From positions 1-28,852 of the forward strand of contig JANLYQ010000086.1 in assembly GCA_031365725.1 (NCBI GenBank): a DNA stretch of 28,852 nt, written 5' to 3'. The notes under the pieces are model-generated. The model did not search any database, had not been told where the DNA came from, and saw only the letters and a list, made by a program, of their open reading frames with translations. This DNA is from JANLYQ01 sp031365725. Lineage in GTDB: Bacteria; Actinomycetota; Actinomycetes; JACCUZ01. This document shows positions 1 to 7,767 of the stretch, piece by piece. The stretch's first letter is position 1. Every line of letters begins with the position of its first letter. The translations under genes and the position numbers were made by a program.

Positions 1-2
1 GT

Positions 3-2396
3 GGCCTGCGCTGGTCGGACCGACGCGACGACTTCCGCACCGAGGTCCTCGGCCTGGTCAAGGCGCAGATGGTCAAGAACACCGTGATCGTCCCGGTGGG
101 CGCCAAGGGCGGCTTCTTCTGCAAGCAGCTGCCCGACCCCGGCCAGCGCGACCAGTGGCTGGCCGAGGGCGTGGCCTGCTACAAGACGTTCATCTCCGGC
201 CTGCTCGACATCACCGACAACCTGCAGGGCGAGGAGACCGTCCCGCCCCAGCGGGTGGTGCGCCACGACGGCAACGACTCCTACCTCGTCGTCGCCGCCG
301 ACAAGGGCACCGCGACCTTCTCCGACATCGCCAACTCCGTCGCCCTCGACTACGGCTTCTGGCTCGGTGACGCCTTCGCGTCGGGTGGTTCGGTGGGCTA
401 TGACCACAAGGCGATGGGCATCACCGCCCGCGGCGCCTGGGAGTCGGTCAAGCGGCACTTCCGTGAGCTCGGGGTCGACACCCAGACCCAGGACATCACC
501 GTCGTCGGTGTCGGTGACATGTCGGGCGACGTGTTCGGCAACGGCATGCTGCTCTCCGAGCACATCCGCCTGGTCGCGGCGTTCGACCACCGGCACGTCT
601 TCCTCGACCCGGACCCTGACCCCGTCACGTCCTACGCCGAGCGGCGCAGGCTCTTCGAGCTGTCGCGGTCCTCGTGGGCCGACTATGACGCGGCCCTGAT
701 CTCGCGTGGTGGCGGGGTGCACTCGCGCACCGCGAAGTCGATCGGGATCACCCCGGAGGTGCGAGCCCGCCTCGGTCTCGCTGAGGGCACCGCGTCGTTG
801 ACTCCAGCCGAGCTGATGCGCGCCATCCTCGCGGCACCGGTGGACCTGCTGTGGAACGGCGGCATCGGCACCTACGTCAAGGCGCGCAGCGAAACCCATC
901 CCCAGGTGGGCGACAAGGCCAACGACGCCATCCGGGTGGACGGCGCTGATCTGCGGGTCGAGGTCGTCGGTGAGGGAGGCAACCTCGGCCTCACCCAGCT
1001 CGGTCGCATCGAGTTCGCCCGCGCGGGTGGCCGGGTCAACACCGACGCCATCGACAACAGCGCCGGGGTCGACACCTCCGACCACGAGGTCAACATTAAG
1101 ATCCTGCTCGACCGGGCGGTGCGGGACGGCAGCCTCGACGCGCAGCACCGCGGAGCCCTGCTCGCGGAGATGACCGATGAGGTCGGGCGGCTGGTCCTGC
1201 GCGACAACTACGAGCAGAACGTCCTGCTCGGCAACGCCCGGGTGCAAGCCGCCGCGATGCTCTCGGTGCACGGCCGCCTGATCTCGGCACTGGAGGCGCG
1301 CGGCGAGCTGGATCGGGGGTTGGAGTTCCTGCCGTCCCAGGTCGAGATCGAGCAGCGAGAGGCGGCCGGCGAAGGGCTCACCTCCAGCGAGCTCGCGGTG
1401 CTGGCGGCGTACAGCAAGATCACCCTGACGGCGACCGTGCTCGCGACCGACCTGCCCGACGACCCGTGGTTCGGTGGCGCGTTGCGGCGATACTTCCCGG
1501 CCCGGTTGGTGGCCGAGCAGGCCGACCGGCTCGTCGACCACCCGCTGCGCCGCGAGATCATCACCACCTGGGTCGTCAACGATCTTGTCAACCGTGGCGG
1601 CATGACGTTCGCCTTCCGGGTGCAGGAGGAGACCGGGGCAAGCCCGGTCGAGGTGGTGCGGGCCTACAGCGTGGTGCGCGAGGCGTTCCGGCTCGAGGCC
1701 TACTGGGACGAGGTCGAGAGCCTGGACAACCAGCTGCCGACATCGGTGCAGTCGATGCTGTACCTCGAGTCGCGTCGGTTGCTCGACCGCAGCAGCCGCT
1801 GGCTGGTGCAATCGCGCCGCAACCGCATCGACGTCGGCGCGGAGGTCGAGCACTTCCAGTCCGCGCTCGACGAGCTGATGCCGCTGGTGCCCGAGCTGCT
1901 GGTCGGTACCGAGCACGAGCGGCTACTGGCTCGTACCGCGGAGTTCGTGGCGCTCGGCGTGCCCGCGGCGCTGGCCACGCGAGCGGCCGCACTGCTCGAC
2001 ACGTTCTCGCTGTTGGACGTCATCGAGATCGCGGCCGCCGAAAAGCTGCCGGCGCGCGAGGTGGCCGGTGTCTACTTCGCTGCGTCCGAGCGGATCGAGG
2101 TCGACCTGATGCTCACCCGCATCACCGGCCTGCCGCGCGATGACCGCTGGAATGCGCTGGCGCGATCTGCGCTGCGCTATGACCTGTACGCCGCCCTGTC
2201 CGGTCTGACGCGCAACGTGCTGTCGTCGACCAGCTCGGCCGACTCGCCGACCGCGCGCATCGATGCCTGGGAGCAGCAGAACGCCGAGGGCGTCACCCGG
2301 GCGCAGTCCACGCTCAGCGAGATCTCGGCGACCGACACGGTCGACCTCGCGACCCTGTCCGTGGCGCTGCGCACGATCCGCACCCTGCTGCGCTGA
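3..2396 (+). CDS. gdh: NAD-specific glutamate dehydrogenase, large type (3' part only)
   Basis: The reading frame is open from the first bases of the window, so this is the C-terminal ~797 residues of a protein that in this family is usually about 1,600 residues. It would oxidise glutamate to 2-oxoglutarate and ammonia with NAD+ in the cytoplasm. Family hallmarks visible are GLRWSDRRDDFRTE at the very start, NTVIVPVGAKGGF shortly after, the run DIANSVALDYGFWLGDAFAS and the nucleotide-binding segment VVGVGDMSGDVFGNGM. The remainder is the long helical C-terminal domain typical of the large enzymes. It ends 9 bp before the stop of the converging bioF gene, leaving almost no room for a separate terminator. 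The N-terminal regulatory half lies outside the window. Identification is from motifs and length and is firm; the exact subfamily is not proven. Confidence 0.95.
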   Translation, partial: GLRWSDRRDDFRTEVLGLVKAQMVKNTVIVPVGAKGGFFCKQLPDPGQRDQWLAEGVACYKTFISGLLDITDNLQGEETVPPQRVVRHDGNDSYLVVAADKGTATFSDIANSVALDYGFWLGDAFASGGSVGYDHKAMGITARGAWESVKRHFRELGVDTQTQDITVVGVGDMSGDVFGNGMLLSEHIRLVAAFDHRHVFLDPDPDPVTSYAERRRLFELSRSSWADYDAALISRGGGVHSRTAKSIGITPEVRARLGLAEGTASLTPAELMRAILAAPVDLLWNGGIGTYVKARSETHPQVGDKANDAIRVDGADLRVEVVGEGGNLGLTQLGRIEFARAGGRVNTDAIDNSAGVDTSDHEVNIKILLDRAVRDGSLDAQHRGALLAEMTDEVGRLVLRDNYEQNVLLGNARVQAAAMLSVHGRLISALEARGELDRGLEFLPSQVEIEQREAAGEGLTSSELAVLAAYSKITLTATVLATDLPDDPWFGGALRRYFPARLVAEQADRLVDHPLRREIITTWVVNDLVNRGGMTFAFRVQEETGASPVEVVRAYSVVREAFRLEAYWDEVESLDNQLPTSVQSMLYLESRRLLDRSSRWLVQSRRNRIDVGAEVEHFQSALDELMPLVPELLVGTEHERLLARTAEFVALGVPAALATRAAALLDTFSLLDVIEIAAAEKLPAREVAGVYFAASERIEVDLMLTRITGLPRDDRWNALARSALRYDLYAALSGLTRNVLSSTSSADSPTARIDAWEQQNAEGVTRAQSTLSEISATDTVDLATLSVALRTIRTLLR

Positions 2397-2405
2397 GCAG
2401 GCAGG

Positions 2406-3563
2406 TCAGACCTCGGCCAGGACGCCGAGAACCGCCTTGGCGGCGCGATCGAGGTCGGCGTCGGTGAGGTCGGCGCGGGCGGTGAGCCGCAGCCGGGAGA
2501 CGTCGTCCGGGACCGAGGGCGGTCGGAAGCAGCCGACCCGCAGCCCCGCCTCGAGCAGGCGCGCGGCGCCGTCGAGCGCCCGGCCCGGCTCACCCACCAG
2601 CACGGAAACCACGGCACCGGAGGGCTCGGTGACCCGCAAGCCGCCCGCCGCCAAGGTGCGTGCCAGCCGCTCTGCGCCCGAGCGCACCGATGCGGCGAGC
2701 TGTGGCTGTGCCCGGAGCACCTCGAGGGCAGCTGCGGCTGCTGCGACCGCGGCTGGTGCGAGACCCGTGTCGAAGATGAAGGCCCGGGCGGTGTTGACCA
2801 GGTGCTCGATCACCACCGGGTCGCCCAGGACAGCGCCACCCTGCGCGCCGAGGGACTTGCTCAACGTCACGGTGACCACGACATCGGGCTCTCCGGCGAG
2901 GCCGGCGGCGTGCACGGCGCCGCGGCCGCCCTCGCCCACCACGCCGAGGCCGTGCGCGTCATCGACGAGCAGCAGGGCACCGTGCCGCCGCACGACGGCG
3001 TGCAGGTCAGCCAGCGGCGCGAGGTCCCCGTCGACGGAGAACACCGAGTCGGTGACGACGAGCGCGGGAGCGGCCGATGAAGAATCGGTTGAACGACCGG
3101 TCAGTGCGGCCTCCACCGCAGCGACGTCGCGGTGCGGGGTCACCACGACCTCGCCGCGCGCCAGCCGACAGCCGTCGACCAGCGAGGCGTGGTTCTGCGC
3201 GTCGGAGACGATCAGGGTGCCGGGGCCGGCAAGCGCGGTGACAGCGCCCAGATTCGCCAGATAGCCCGAGGAGAAGACCAGTCCGGCGTCAGTCCCGATG
3301 AACCCCGCCAACGCGTCCTCGAGGTCGTGGTGCCCCACTGTGCTGCCGGTCACCAGTCGCGATCCGGTGGCACCGGCTCCCCAGGCCTTCGCCGCGGCAG
3401 CCGCCGCCTCCGTCACCCGTGGGTCGCGTGCCAGTCCGAGATAGTCGTTGGATGCCAGATCCAGGACACTGTCGTCGACGGAGCGGGGCCGAAGTGTCCG
3501 TCGCATCCCGGCGGCGGCCCGGGCGCCCGCGACCGAGCGCAGCGGCGCCAGCGGGTCGGTCAT
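2406..3563 (-). CDS. bioF: 8-amino-7-oxononanoate synthase
   Basis: This 385-residue protein is a PLP enzyme of the alpha-oxoamine synthase family. It condenses pimeloyl-thioester with L-alanine to make 8-amino-7-oxononanoate, the first dedicated ring-building step of biotin synthesis. The N-terminus carries LDLASNDYLGLA, the central part LLLVDDAHGLGVVGEGGRG (Asp and His that contact PLP), and the Schiff-base lysine is in TLSKSLGAQGG (Lys236). Length is normal for the family. Its ATG overlaps the stop of the upstream DUF2785 gene as ATGA, so it is the third and last gene of a bioA-DUF2785-bioF operon and is probably translated by coupling. No bioD or bioB is present in the window. The related enzyme 2-amino-3-ketobutyrate ligase is less likely because bioA sits in the same operon. 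Confidence 0.93.
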   Translation of the reverse strand: MTDPLAPLRSVAGARAAAGMRRTLRPRSVDDSVLDLASNDYLGLARDPRVTEAAAAAAKAWGAGATGSRLVTGSTVGHHDLEDALAGFIGTDAGLVFSSGYLANLGAVTALAGPGTLIVSDAQNHASLVDGCRLARGEVVVTPHRDVAAVEAALTGRSTDSSSAAPALVVTDSVFSVDGDLAPLADLHAVVRRHGALLLVDDAHGLGVVGEGGRGAVHAAGLAGEPDVVVTVTLSKSLGAQGGAVLGDPVVIEHLVNTARAFIFDTGLAPAAVAAAAAALEVLRAQPQLAASVRSGAERLARTLAAGGLRVTEPSGAVVSVLVGEPGRALDGAARLLEAGLRVGCFRPPSVPDDVSRLRLTARADLTDADLDRAAKAVLGVLAEV

Positions 3564-4354
3564 GCCGGAGGTCCGTAGAACCAGTGCACCTCGGCCAAGG
3601 CGCGTCCCAGCGAGCGCAAGGCGGCGTTCCTGACGACCGGGTGCACCACCTCGGCGTCAGGCTCGGGCCGGACGCCCAGCACTAGCTGCAGGTGCCACGT
3701 GCGCGCCAGGCGCACCGAGTTGTCGGCGACCGCGGTGACGGGGCCACTCGGCGTACCGCGCCAGCCGGCCGCCAGGACCCCGACGGCGCGTTGCACGTCG
3801 TCGGAGTCGAGCAGGTCGCGGCGCAGGACTGCCATGATCGCGACAGCGATCCGGTCGTCCTCGTTCTGCAGCCAGTGCTGAGGGCCGGGGCCGGAGGCCC
3901 GACGGACGAGTGCGTCGAGCACGACCACGAGGTCAGCGCGACCCAGCCGGGGCGAAGATGCCAGCTCGGCCAGCGCGTCCGCTCCGTGGGCAACGGCGTG
4001 CAGCCAGCCGAGGTCGGCGACATGGCCGCGGGTGTCGTGCTCGTGGAGGTACCAGTGCACAACGGCGGCCAGTAGCCGACGGATGGCCGGATCGTTTGCC
4101 TGTGCCGTGCGGTTGTCGCGATCGACCACCAGGGCCGCCAGCAGCGCGCCGAAGGACCGGGCCTGCACCGCAGGCGCGACCAGCATCGCCACCGCGTGCT
4201 CGCTGAGGTCGACCAGGCGGGCGTCCAGTTCGCCGGTCTGTGCCAGTTGGGCGAGGGTGGCATACGCGCCCTCGTCGCGCACCACAGGGTCAGGCGAGGC
4301 AAGGTCTCTGACCAATCCGGCGATCCGGCCGGGCAGGTCGGGCAGGTCGCTCAC
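3560..4354 (-). CDS. DUF2785 domain protein inside the biotin operon
   Basis: A 264-residue soluble, helix-rich protein with no signal peptide or membrane segment. The central stretch WYLHEHDTRGHV, followed by GWLHAVAHGADAL and then NEDDRIAVAIMAVL, matches what I recall of the DUF2785 family, whose function is unknown. The early part (PDPVVRDEGAYATLAQLAQTG) looks like HEAT-type helical packing. Translation starts at GTG, and this codon overlaps the bioA stop as GTGA. Its own stop overlaps the bioF start as ATGA. The gene is therefore fully embedded between two biotin enzymes, in a place where bioD is often found in other organisms. It has no resemblance to BioD: there is no P-loop. A role linked to biotin is suggested only by position. 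Confidence 0.8.
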   Translation of the reverse strand: MSDLPDLPGRIAGLVRDLASPDPVVRDEGAYATLAQLAQTGELDARLVDLSEHAVAMLVAPAVQARSFGALLAALVVDRDNRTAQANDPAIRRLLAAVVHWYLHEHDTRGHVADLGWLHAVAHGADALAELASSPRLGRADLVVVLDALVRRASGPGPQHWLQNEDDRIAVAIMAVLRRDLLDSDDVQRAVGVLAAGWRGTPSGPVTAVADNSVRLARTWHLQLVLGVRPEPDAEVVHPVVRNAALRSLGRALAEVHWFYGPPA

Positions 4355-5697
4355 TGCACGACCGCATGAATGCTGTCAGAGACCACACCGCACAGCGTCT
4401 CGAGGTCATCGGCCCCGATGGCCAGCGGCGGCATCAGCACCACGACGTCGCCCAGTGGCCGCACCCACACTCCGCGCCGCCGCGCTTCTTGGCAGACCGC
4501 GAAACCGGTGCGCTCGCCGACCGACGCCACCTCGATGCCGGTCATCGTGCCGGCCCGCCGGATCTCGACCACACCGTCGTACGCCGCCAGGTCGGTGGTG
4601 AGCTCGCCGATGCGCGTACCCACCCACGCGGCGTGCTCCACGGTTCGTCGCTCGGCCATCAGGTCCAGGTTGGCGATCGCGGCGGAACAGCAGAGCGGGT
4701 TGGCGGTGTAGGAGTGGCCGTGGAAGAAGGTCCGGGCCTGCGCCGGCGTGCCGAGGAAGGCGTCGTAGACCGCCTCGGTCGCGAGCACCGCCGACAGCGG
4801 CAGGTAGCCACCGGTCAGCCCCTTGCCGCAGGTCATCAGGTCGGGCGTGACACCGGCGTGGTCGACGGCCCACATGGCGCCGGTGCGGCCGATGCCGGTG
4901 GCCACCTCGTCGACGACCATCAGCGCACCGACCTCGTCGCAGAGCTCGCGCACCCCGCGCACGAACGAGACGTCGTGGGTCAGCATGCCGCCGGCAGCCT
5001 GCACCATCGGCTCGATCACCACGGCGCAGACCTGACCGTCGGCATCGGCCAGCGCGGTGCGCATCTCGGCGAGCACCTCGGCCGCGCGAGTCACCCGGTG
5101 CTGCCCGGCACCGAGCACGCCCGGGGAGGAGACCGTGCGGGTGGTGAGCAGGATCGGGCGGTACGTCGCGTGGAACAGCTCGATGCCCCCGACACTGACC
5201 GCGCCCAGGGTGTCGCCGTGGTAGCCCTCGGCCACGTGCAGGAACAGCGGCCGCGGGGCCGCGGAAGCATCGGGCGAGTTGTCGGCCGAGTTGCGTTGCG
5301 CCTGCGCCTGGTAGGCCATCTTGATGGCCGCCTCGACCGCCGAGGAGCCGTCGCCGGCGTAGAACACCCGGGTCAGCCCTACGGGTGCGGTGGCGAGCAG
5401 CTTCTCGGCGAGCTCGATGCCGGGCTCGTGGGTCAGCCCGAGGAACGTCGTGTGGTCCAGCCGGTCCAGCTGTCGGCGGACAGCCTCGTTGATCTCGGGC
5501 ACGCCGTGCCCGTGCACCGACACCCATAACGAGGACACCCCGTCGAGGTAGCGGTTGCCATCGGTGTCCCAGAAGTGCATGCCGGCAGCGCGGTCCACCA
5601 CCAGCGGCTCGTCCTGGCCCCACACCGACTGCTGGGTGAAGGGGTGCCACAGGGCGGCGAGGTCGCGGGCGACGAGCGAGGAGGTGTCCGGCGTCAC
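4351..5697 (-). CDS. bioA: adenosylmethionine-8-amino-7-oxononanoate aminotransferase
   Basis: A 448-residue class III PLP aminotransferase that transfers the amino group of S-adenosylmethionine to 8-amino-7-oxononanoate, giving 7,8-diaminopelargonate. Visible family marks are LWHPFTQ near the N-terminus, DGVSSLWVSVHGH, FYAGDGSSAVEAAIKMAYQ, the VVDEVATGIGRTG segment with the PLP aspartate, and the Schiff-base lysine in TCGKGLTGG (Lys292). I place the start at GTG 5697. A TAGAGT -10 element lies exactly 8 nt upstream, giving a leaderless transcript, and the protein then begins just before the conserved LWHPFTQ. The same frame is open further upstream to 5754, but that would overlap the divergent kinase gene and add non-conserved residues. 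It heads the bioA-DUF2785-bioF operon. Confidence 0.94.
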   Translation of the reverse strand: MTPDTSSLVARDLAALWHPFTQQSVWGQDEPLVVDRAAGMHFWDTDGNRYLDGVSSLWVSVHGHGVPEINEAVRRQLDRLDHTTFLGLTHEPGIELAEKLLATAPVGLTRVFYAGDGSSAVEAAIKMAYQAQAQRNSADNSPDASAAPRPLFLHVAEGYHGDTLGAVSVGGIELFHATYRPILLTTRTVSSPGVLGAGQHRVTRAAEVLAEMRTALADADGQVCAVVIEPMVQAAGGMLTHDVSFVRGVRELCDEVGALMVVDEVATGIGRTGAMWAVDHAGVTPDLMTCGKGLTGGYLPLSAVLATEAVYDAFLGTPAQARTFFHGHSYTANPLCCSAAIANLDLMAERRTVEHAAWVGTRIGELTTDLAAYDGVVEIRRAGTMTGIEVASVGERTGFAVCQEARRRGVWVRPLGDVVVLMPPLAIGADDLETLCGVVSDSIHAVVQ

Positions 5698-5711
5698 GGG
5701 CGTGCACTCTA
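5698..5711 (-). promoter_or_regulatory. leaderless -10 promoter element of bioA
   Basis: On the minus strand TAGAGT (5711-5706) matches the actinobacterial TANNNT -10 motif. Eight nucleotides separate it from the bioA GTG at 5697, which puts the predicted transcription start at or next to the start codon. There is no Shine-Dalgarno sequence before that GTG. No good -35 hexamer is seen. The region that would hold it overlaps the -10 element of the opposite gene. Confidence 0.65.
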
Positions 5712-5730
5712 CGGCGAGGGCACCGCGCCG

Positions 5731-5744
5731 TAGGCTCGGTGCCC
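5731..5744 (+). promoter_or_regulatory. leaderless -10 promoter element of the PdtaS-like kinase
   Basis: TAGGCT (5731-5736) lies 8 nt before GTG 5745, the same spacing and arrangement as on the opposite strand for bioA. There is no Shine-Dalgarno sequence. It supports GTG 5745 rather than the in-frame GTG at 5739 as the kinase start. The two -10 hexamers face away from each other with 19 bp between them. Confidence 0.65.
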
Positions 5745-7259
5745 GTGCCGTCACTCCACCACCTCGCGCGGCAGACCGACCTCGACGCTGCCGACCTCGA
5801 CTGGCTGCACCTGCTGCTCGCCGACTGGCAGCTGATCTCCGACCTGTCGTTCGCGGATCTGGTGCTCTGGTTGCCGTTGCGGGCCGGCGCTGGCTTCGTT
5901 GCAGCTGCCCACGTGCGGCCGTCGACCGGACCCACCGCTCACCACGACGACCTGGTCGGGCTGCGGTCCCCGCGTGGTCGGCGACCGCAGCTGGAGCGGG
6001 CGTTCGACGAGCAGCGCATCTGCCGCGAGCGGGACCCGGACTGGCCCGGTGACGTGCCGGTTCGCGAGGAGACGGTGCCCGTGCTGCGCGACGGTCACGT
6101 CGTTGCGGTCGTCAGCAGGCACACCAACCTGGCTGCCGCGCGCACGCCGAGCCGGCTGGAGCTGACCTATCTGCGCACTGCCGACGAGCTCGCGGTGATG
6201 GTGTCCCAGGGTCGGTTCCCGGTGCCGGGCGCGCAGCACACGGTGTCGCTGGCGCCTCGGGTCGGGGACGGGCTGATGCGGTTGGACGGCACCGGGATCG
6301 TGACCTATGCGAGTCCCAACGCGGTGTCGGCCTTCCGTCGGCTCGGGCGCGCGGGCGACCTGGTGGGCGCGCGGCTGGGTGATGTCGCCGCCGAGGTGAC
6401 GGCACCCGCAGGCGACGCGCGCGGCGAGGCGGTCGACGAGCCGCTGGCCGAGGTGGTGAGCGGGGCGACGGCGCGGGAGGCCGAGATCGAGGCAGCGGGA
6501 ACGACCGTACGGCTGCGGGTGATCCCGCTGGATGCCGACGGGGTCCGCTCCGCGGCGCTCGTCCTGTGTCGCGACGTCACCGAGGTACGCCGCCGCGAGC
6601 GCGAGCTGGTCGGCAAGGACGCCACGATCCGTGAGATCCACCACCGGGTGAAGAACAACCTGCAGACCGTCGCGGCACTGCTGCGGCTTCAGTCGCGGCG
6701 CCTGCCGGCAACCGAGACGGCAGCGCGCTCGGCACTGGCCGAGGCCGAGCGGCGCATCGGCTCGATCGCCGTCGTGCACGAGACGCTGTCCTTGGCGGGA
6801 TCGGAAGCGGTGGACTTCGATGACGTCGCCGACCGGGTGCTGTCGTTGACCTCGGACGTCGGCTCGGGTGCGACGACGGTTCCGGTGCAGGTACGGCGCT
6901 CCGGGTCGTTCGGCTCGCTGCCGCCCGAGGTGGCCACCCCGCTCGCCCTGGTGCTGGTCGAACTGGTGCAGAACGCCGTCCAGCACGGGCTGGGGGAGGC
7001 GGGCGGCACTGTGCTGGTGAAGGCGTCTACCGGAGGTGGGGGAGTGCGTCTCGCCGTGATCGACGACGGCGCCGGACTGCCGCCGGACTTCGACCCGGCC
7101 ACGTCGGGTGGTCTAGGCCTGCAGATCGTACGGACCTTGGTCGAGGGCGAGCTCGGTGGTCAGCTCCTGGTCGAGCCTGCCCCTGGCGGTGCAGGCTCGC
7201 CCGAAGCGACCCGGGGGACCTCGGTATCGGTCGAGATCCCCCCGCAGCCGCCTCGCTGA
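5745..7259 (+). CDS. pdtaS: PdtaS-type sensor histidine kinase (GAF-PAS-HisKA_2)
   Basis: A 504-residue soluble histidine kinase. The N-terminal ~150 residues look GAF-like. A PAS-like segment follows (DGLMRLDGTGIVTYASPNAV onward), then a HisKA_2 dimerisation/phosphoacceptor motif, IHHRVKNNLQTVAALLRLQ, with the His pair at residues 299-300. The C-terminal HATPase domain shows the N box ELVQNAVQHG, the G1 box IDDGAGLP and the G2 box GGLGLQIV. There are no membrane segments, so it senses a cytoplasmic signal. Size, order of domains and its position beside whiB1 match Mycobacterium tuberculosis PdtaS (Rv3220c/whiB1). In that organism it phosphorylates the RNA-binding antiterminator PdtaR. No response regulator is in the window. 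Start chosen at 5745 because of the leaderless -10 element; 5739 is possible. It converges on whiB1. Confidence 0.9.
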   Translation: MPSLHHLARQTDLDAADLDWLHLLLADWQLISDLSFADLVLWLPLRAGAGFVAAAHVRPSTGPTAHHDDLVGLRSPRGRRPQLERAFDEQRICRERDPDWPGDVPVREETVPVLRDGHVVAVVSRHTNLAAARTPSRLELTYLRTADELAVMVSQGRFPVPGAQHTVSLAPRVGDGLMRLDGTGIVTYASPNAVSAFRRLGRAGDLVGARLGDVAAEVTAPAGDARGEAVDEPLAEVVSGATAREAEIEAAGTTVRLRVIPLDADGVRSAALVLCRDVTEVRRRERELVGKDATIREIHHRVKNNLQTVAALLRLQSRRLPATETAARSALAEAERRIGSIAVVHETLSLAGSEAVDFDDVADRVLSLTSDVGSGATTVPVQVRRSGSFGSLPPEVATPLALVLVELVQNAVQHGLGEAGGTVLVKASTGGGGVRLAVIDDGAGLPPDFDPATSGGLGLQIVRTLVEGELGGQLLVEPAPGGAGSPEATRGTSVSVEIPPQPPR

Positions 7260-7288
7260 GGTCCTGCCAGGCGGTGCGGGGCGACCTG

Positions 7289-7330
7289 GTGGTGCTCTAG
7301 GCGTGGTGCTCTAGGCGTGGTGCTCTAGCC
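7289..7330. repeat. three tandem 14-bp repeats at the end of whiB1
   Basis: The unit GTGGTGCTCTAGGC occurs at 7289-7302 and 7303-7316 exactly, and at 7317-7330 with one change (GCC at the end). The third copy contains the real whiB1 stop codon (7325-7327, TAG on the minus strand). Each of the other copies carries the same TAG. Because 14 is not a multiple of 3, the three TAGs fall in three different frames. The repeat fills most of the gap between the converging pdtaS and whiB1 genes. Confidence 0.95.
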
Positions 7331-7576
7331 GGTGCGGGCTCGGTTGCGCGCGGTGCGGCGCTTGAGCGCGCGGCGCTCGTCTTCACTCATCGCGCCCCAG
7401 ACGCCGGCATCCTGGCCGGACTCGAGGGCCCACTGGAGACAGAGGTCGACGACGTCGCAACGACGGCATACGGCGCGGGCCTCCTCGATCTGGAGGAGGG
7501 CAGGGCCGGTGTTGCCGATCGGGAAGAAGAGCTCGGGGTCTTCGTCCCGGCAGGCTGCTCGGTGGCGCCAGTCCAT
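7325..7576 (-). CDS. whiB1: WhiB1-like Fe-S transcriptional regulator
   Basis: An 83-residue WhiB protein. It begins MDWRHRAACRDEDPELFFP and has four cysteines at positions 9, 37, 40 and 46, the same positions as in mycobacterial WhiB1, which bind a [4Fe-4S] cluster. The GVWGAMSEDERRALKRR segment supplies the G(V/I)WGG-like turn (here GVWGA) and the basic DNA-binding tail. WhiB1 in mycobacteria is essential, nitric-oxide sensitive and interacts with the primary sigma factor. I choose ATG 7576: GAGGAG lies 8 nt upstream (7585-7590), while the alternative GTG at 7585 would overlap that site. The upstream region holds a TTGACG/AATAAT promoter, a CRP-like palindrome over the -10, and nested inverted repeats. 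The gene next to pdtaS matches the arrangement in Mycobacterium. Confidence 0.95.
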   Translation of the reverse strand: MDWRHRAACRDEDPELFFPIGNTGPALLQIEEARAVCRRCDVVDLCLQWALESGQDAGVWGAMSEDERRALKRRTARNRARTG

Positions 7577-7623
7577 GCGCGTCACTCCTCGTCTGTCGGC
7601 GGTGCAGGGGGGGGTTTGCTGCT

Positions 7624-7639
7624 TGTGAAATTATTCACG
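7624..7639. promoter_or_regulatory. CRP-like palindrome over the whiB1 -10
   Basis: TGTGA, six bases, then TCACG: one base short of the classical TGTGA-N6-TCACA site for CRP/FNR-family regulators. The inner symmetry GTGAA-N4-TTCAC is perfect. It covers the proposed -10 element (7630-7635), so a protein bound there would be expected to repress rather than activate. M. tuberculosis whiB1 is known to be controlled by the CRP protein Rv3676, which makes the site credible, but binding is inferred. Confidence 0.5.
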
Positions 7640-7659
7640 AGCGAATCCACGAACGTCAA
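7630..7659 (-). promoter_or_regulatory. predicted whiB1 promoter
   Basis: Reading the minus strand, TTGACG (7659-7654) and AATAAT (7635-7630) are separated by 18 bp, a good match to a primary-sigma promoter. Transcription would start near 7623, giving a leader of about 47 nt to the ATG at 7576. An alternative -10, TAATTT two bases further on, would need a 20-bp spacer and is less likely. Confidence 0.6.
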
Positions 7660-7693
7660 GGACCTTTCGGTCCTGTCTCCGCCCGTGGATTCG
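7642..7693. repeat. nested inverted repeats upstream of whiB1
   Basis: An outer perfect 10-bp pair, CGAATCCACG (7642-7651) and CGTGGATTCG (7684-7693), encloses an inner perfect 6-bp hairpin, AGGACC-TTTC-GGTCCT (7659-7674). The centres differ by one base. The block spans 52 bp and contains the -35 hexamer of the whiB1 promoter. It could be a double operator or a DNA cruciform; no protein is identified. Confidence 0.8.
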
Positions 7694-7767
7694 TCGAAGG
7701 CCTACCCCGCTCGGGGCTACCTCGAAACACTGACCGTCACCCTCGCAAACGAAGGGAGGGGTGACAA

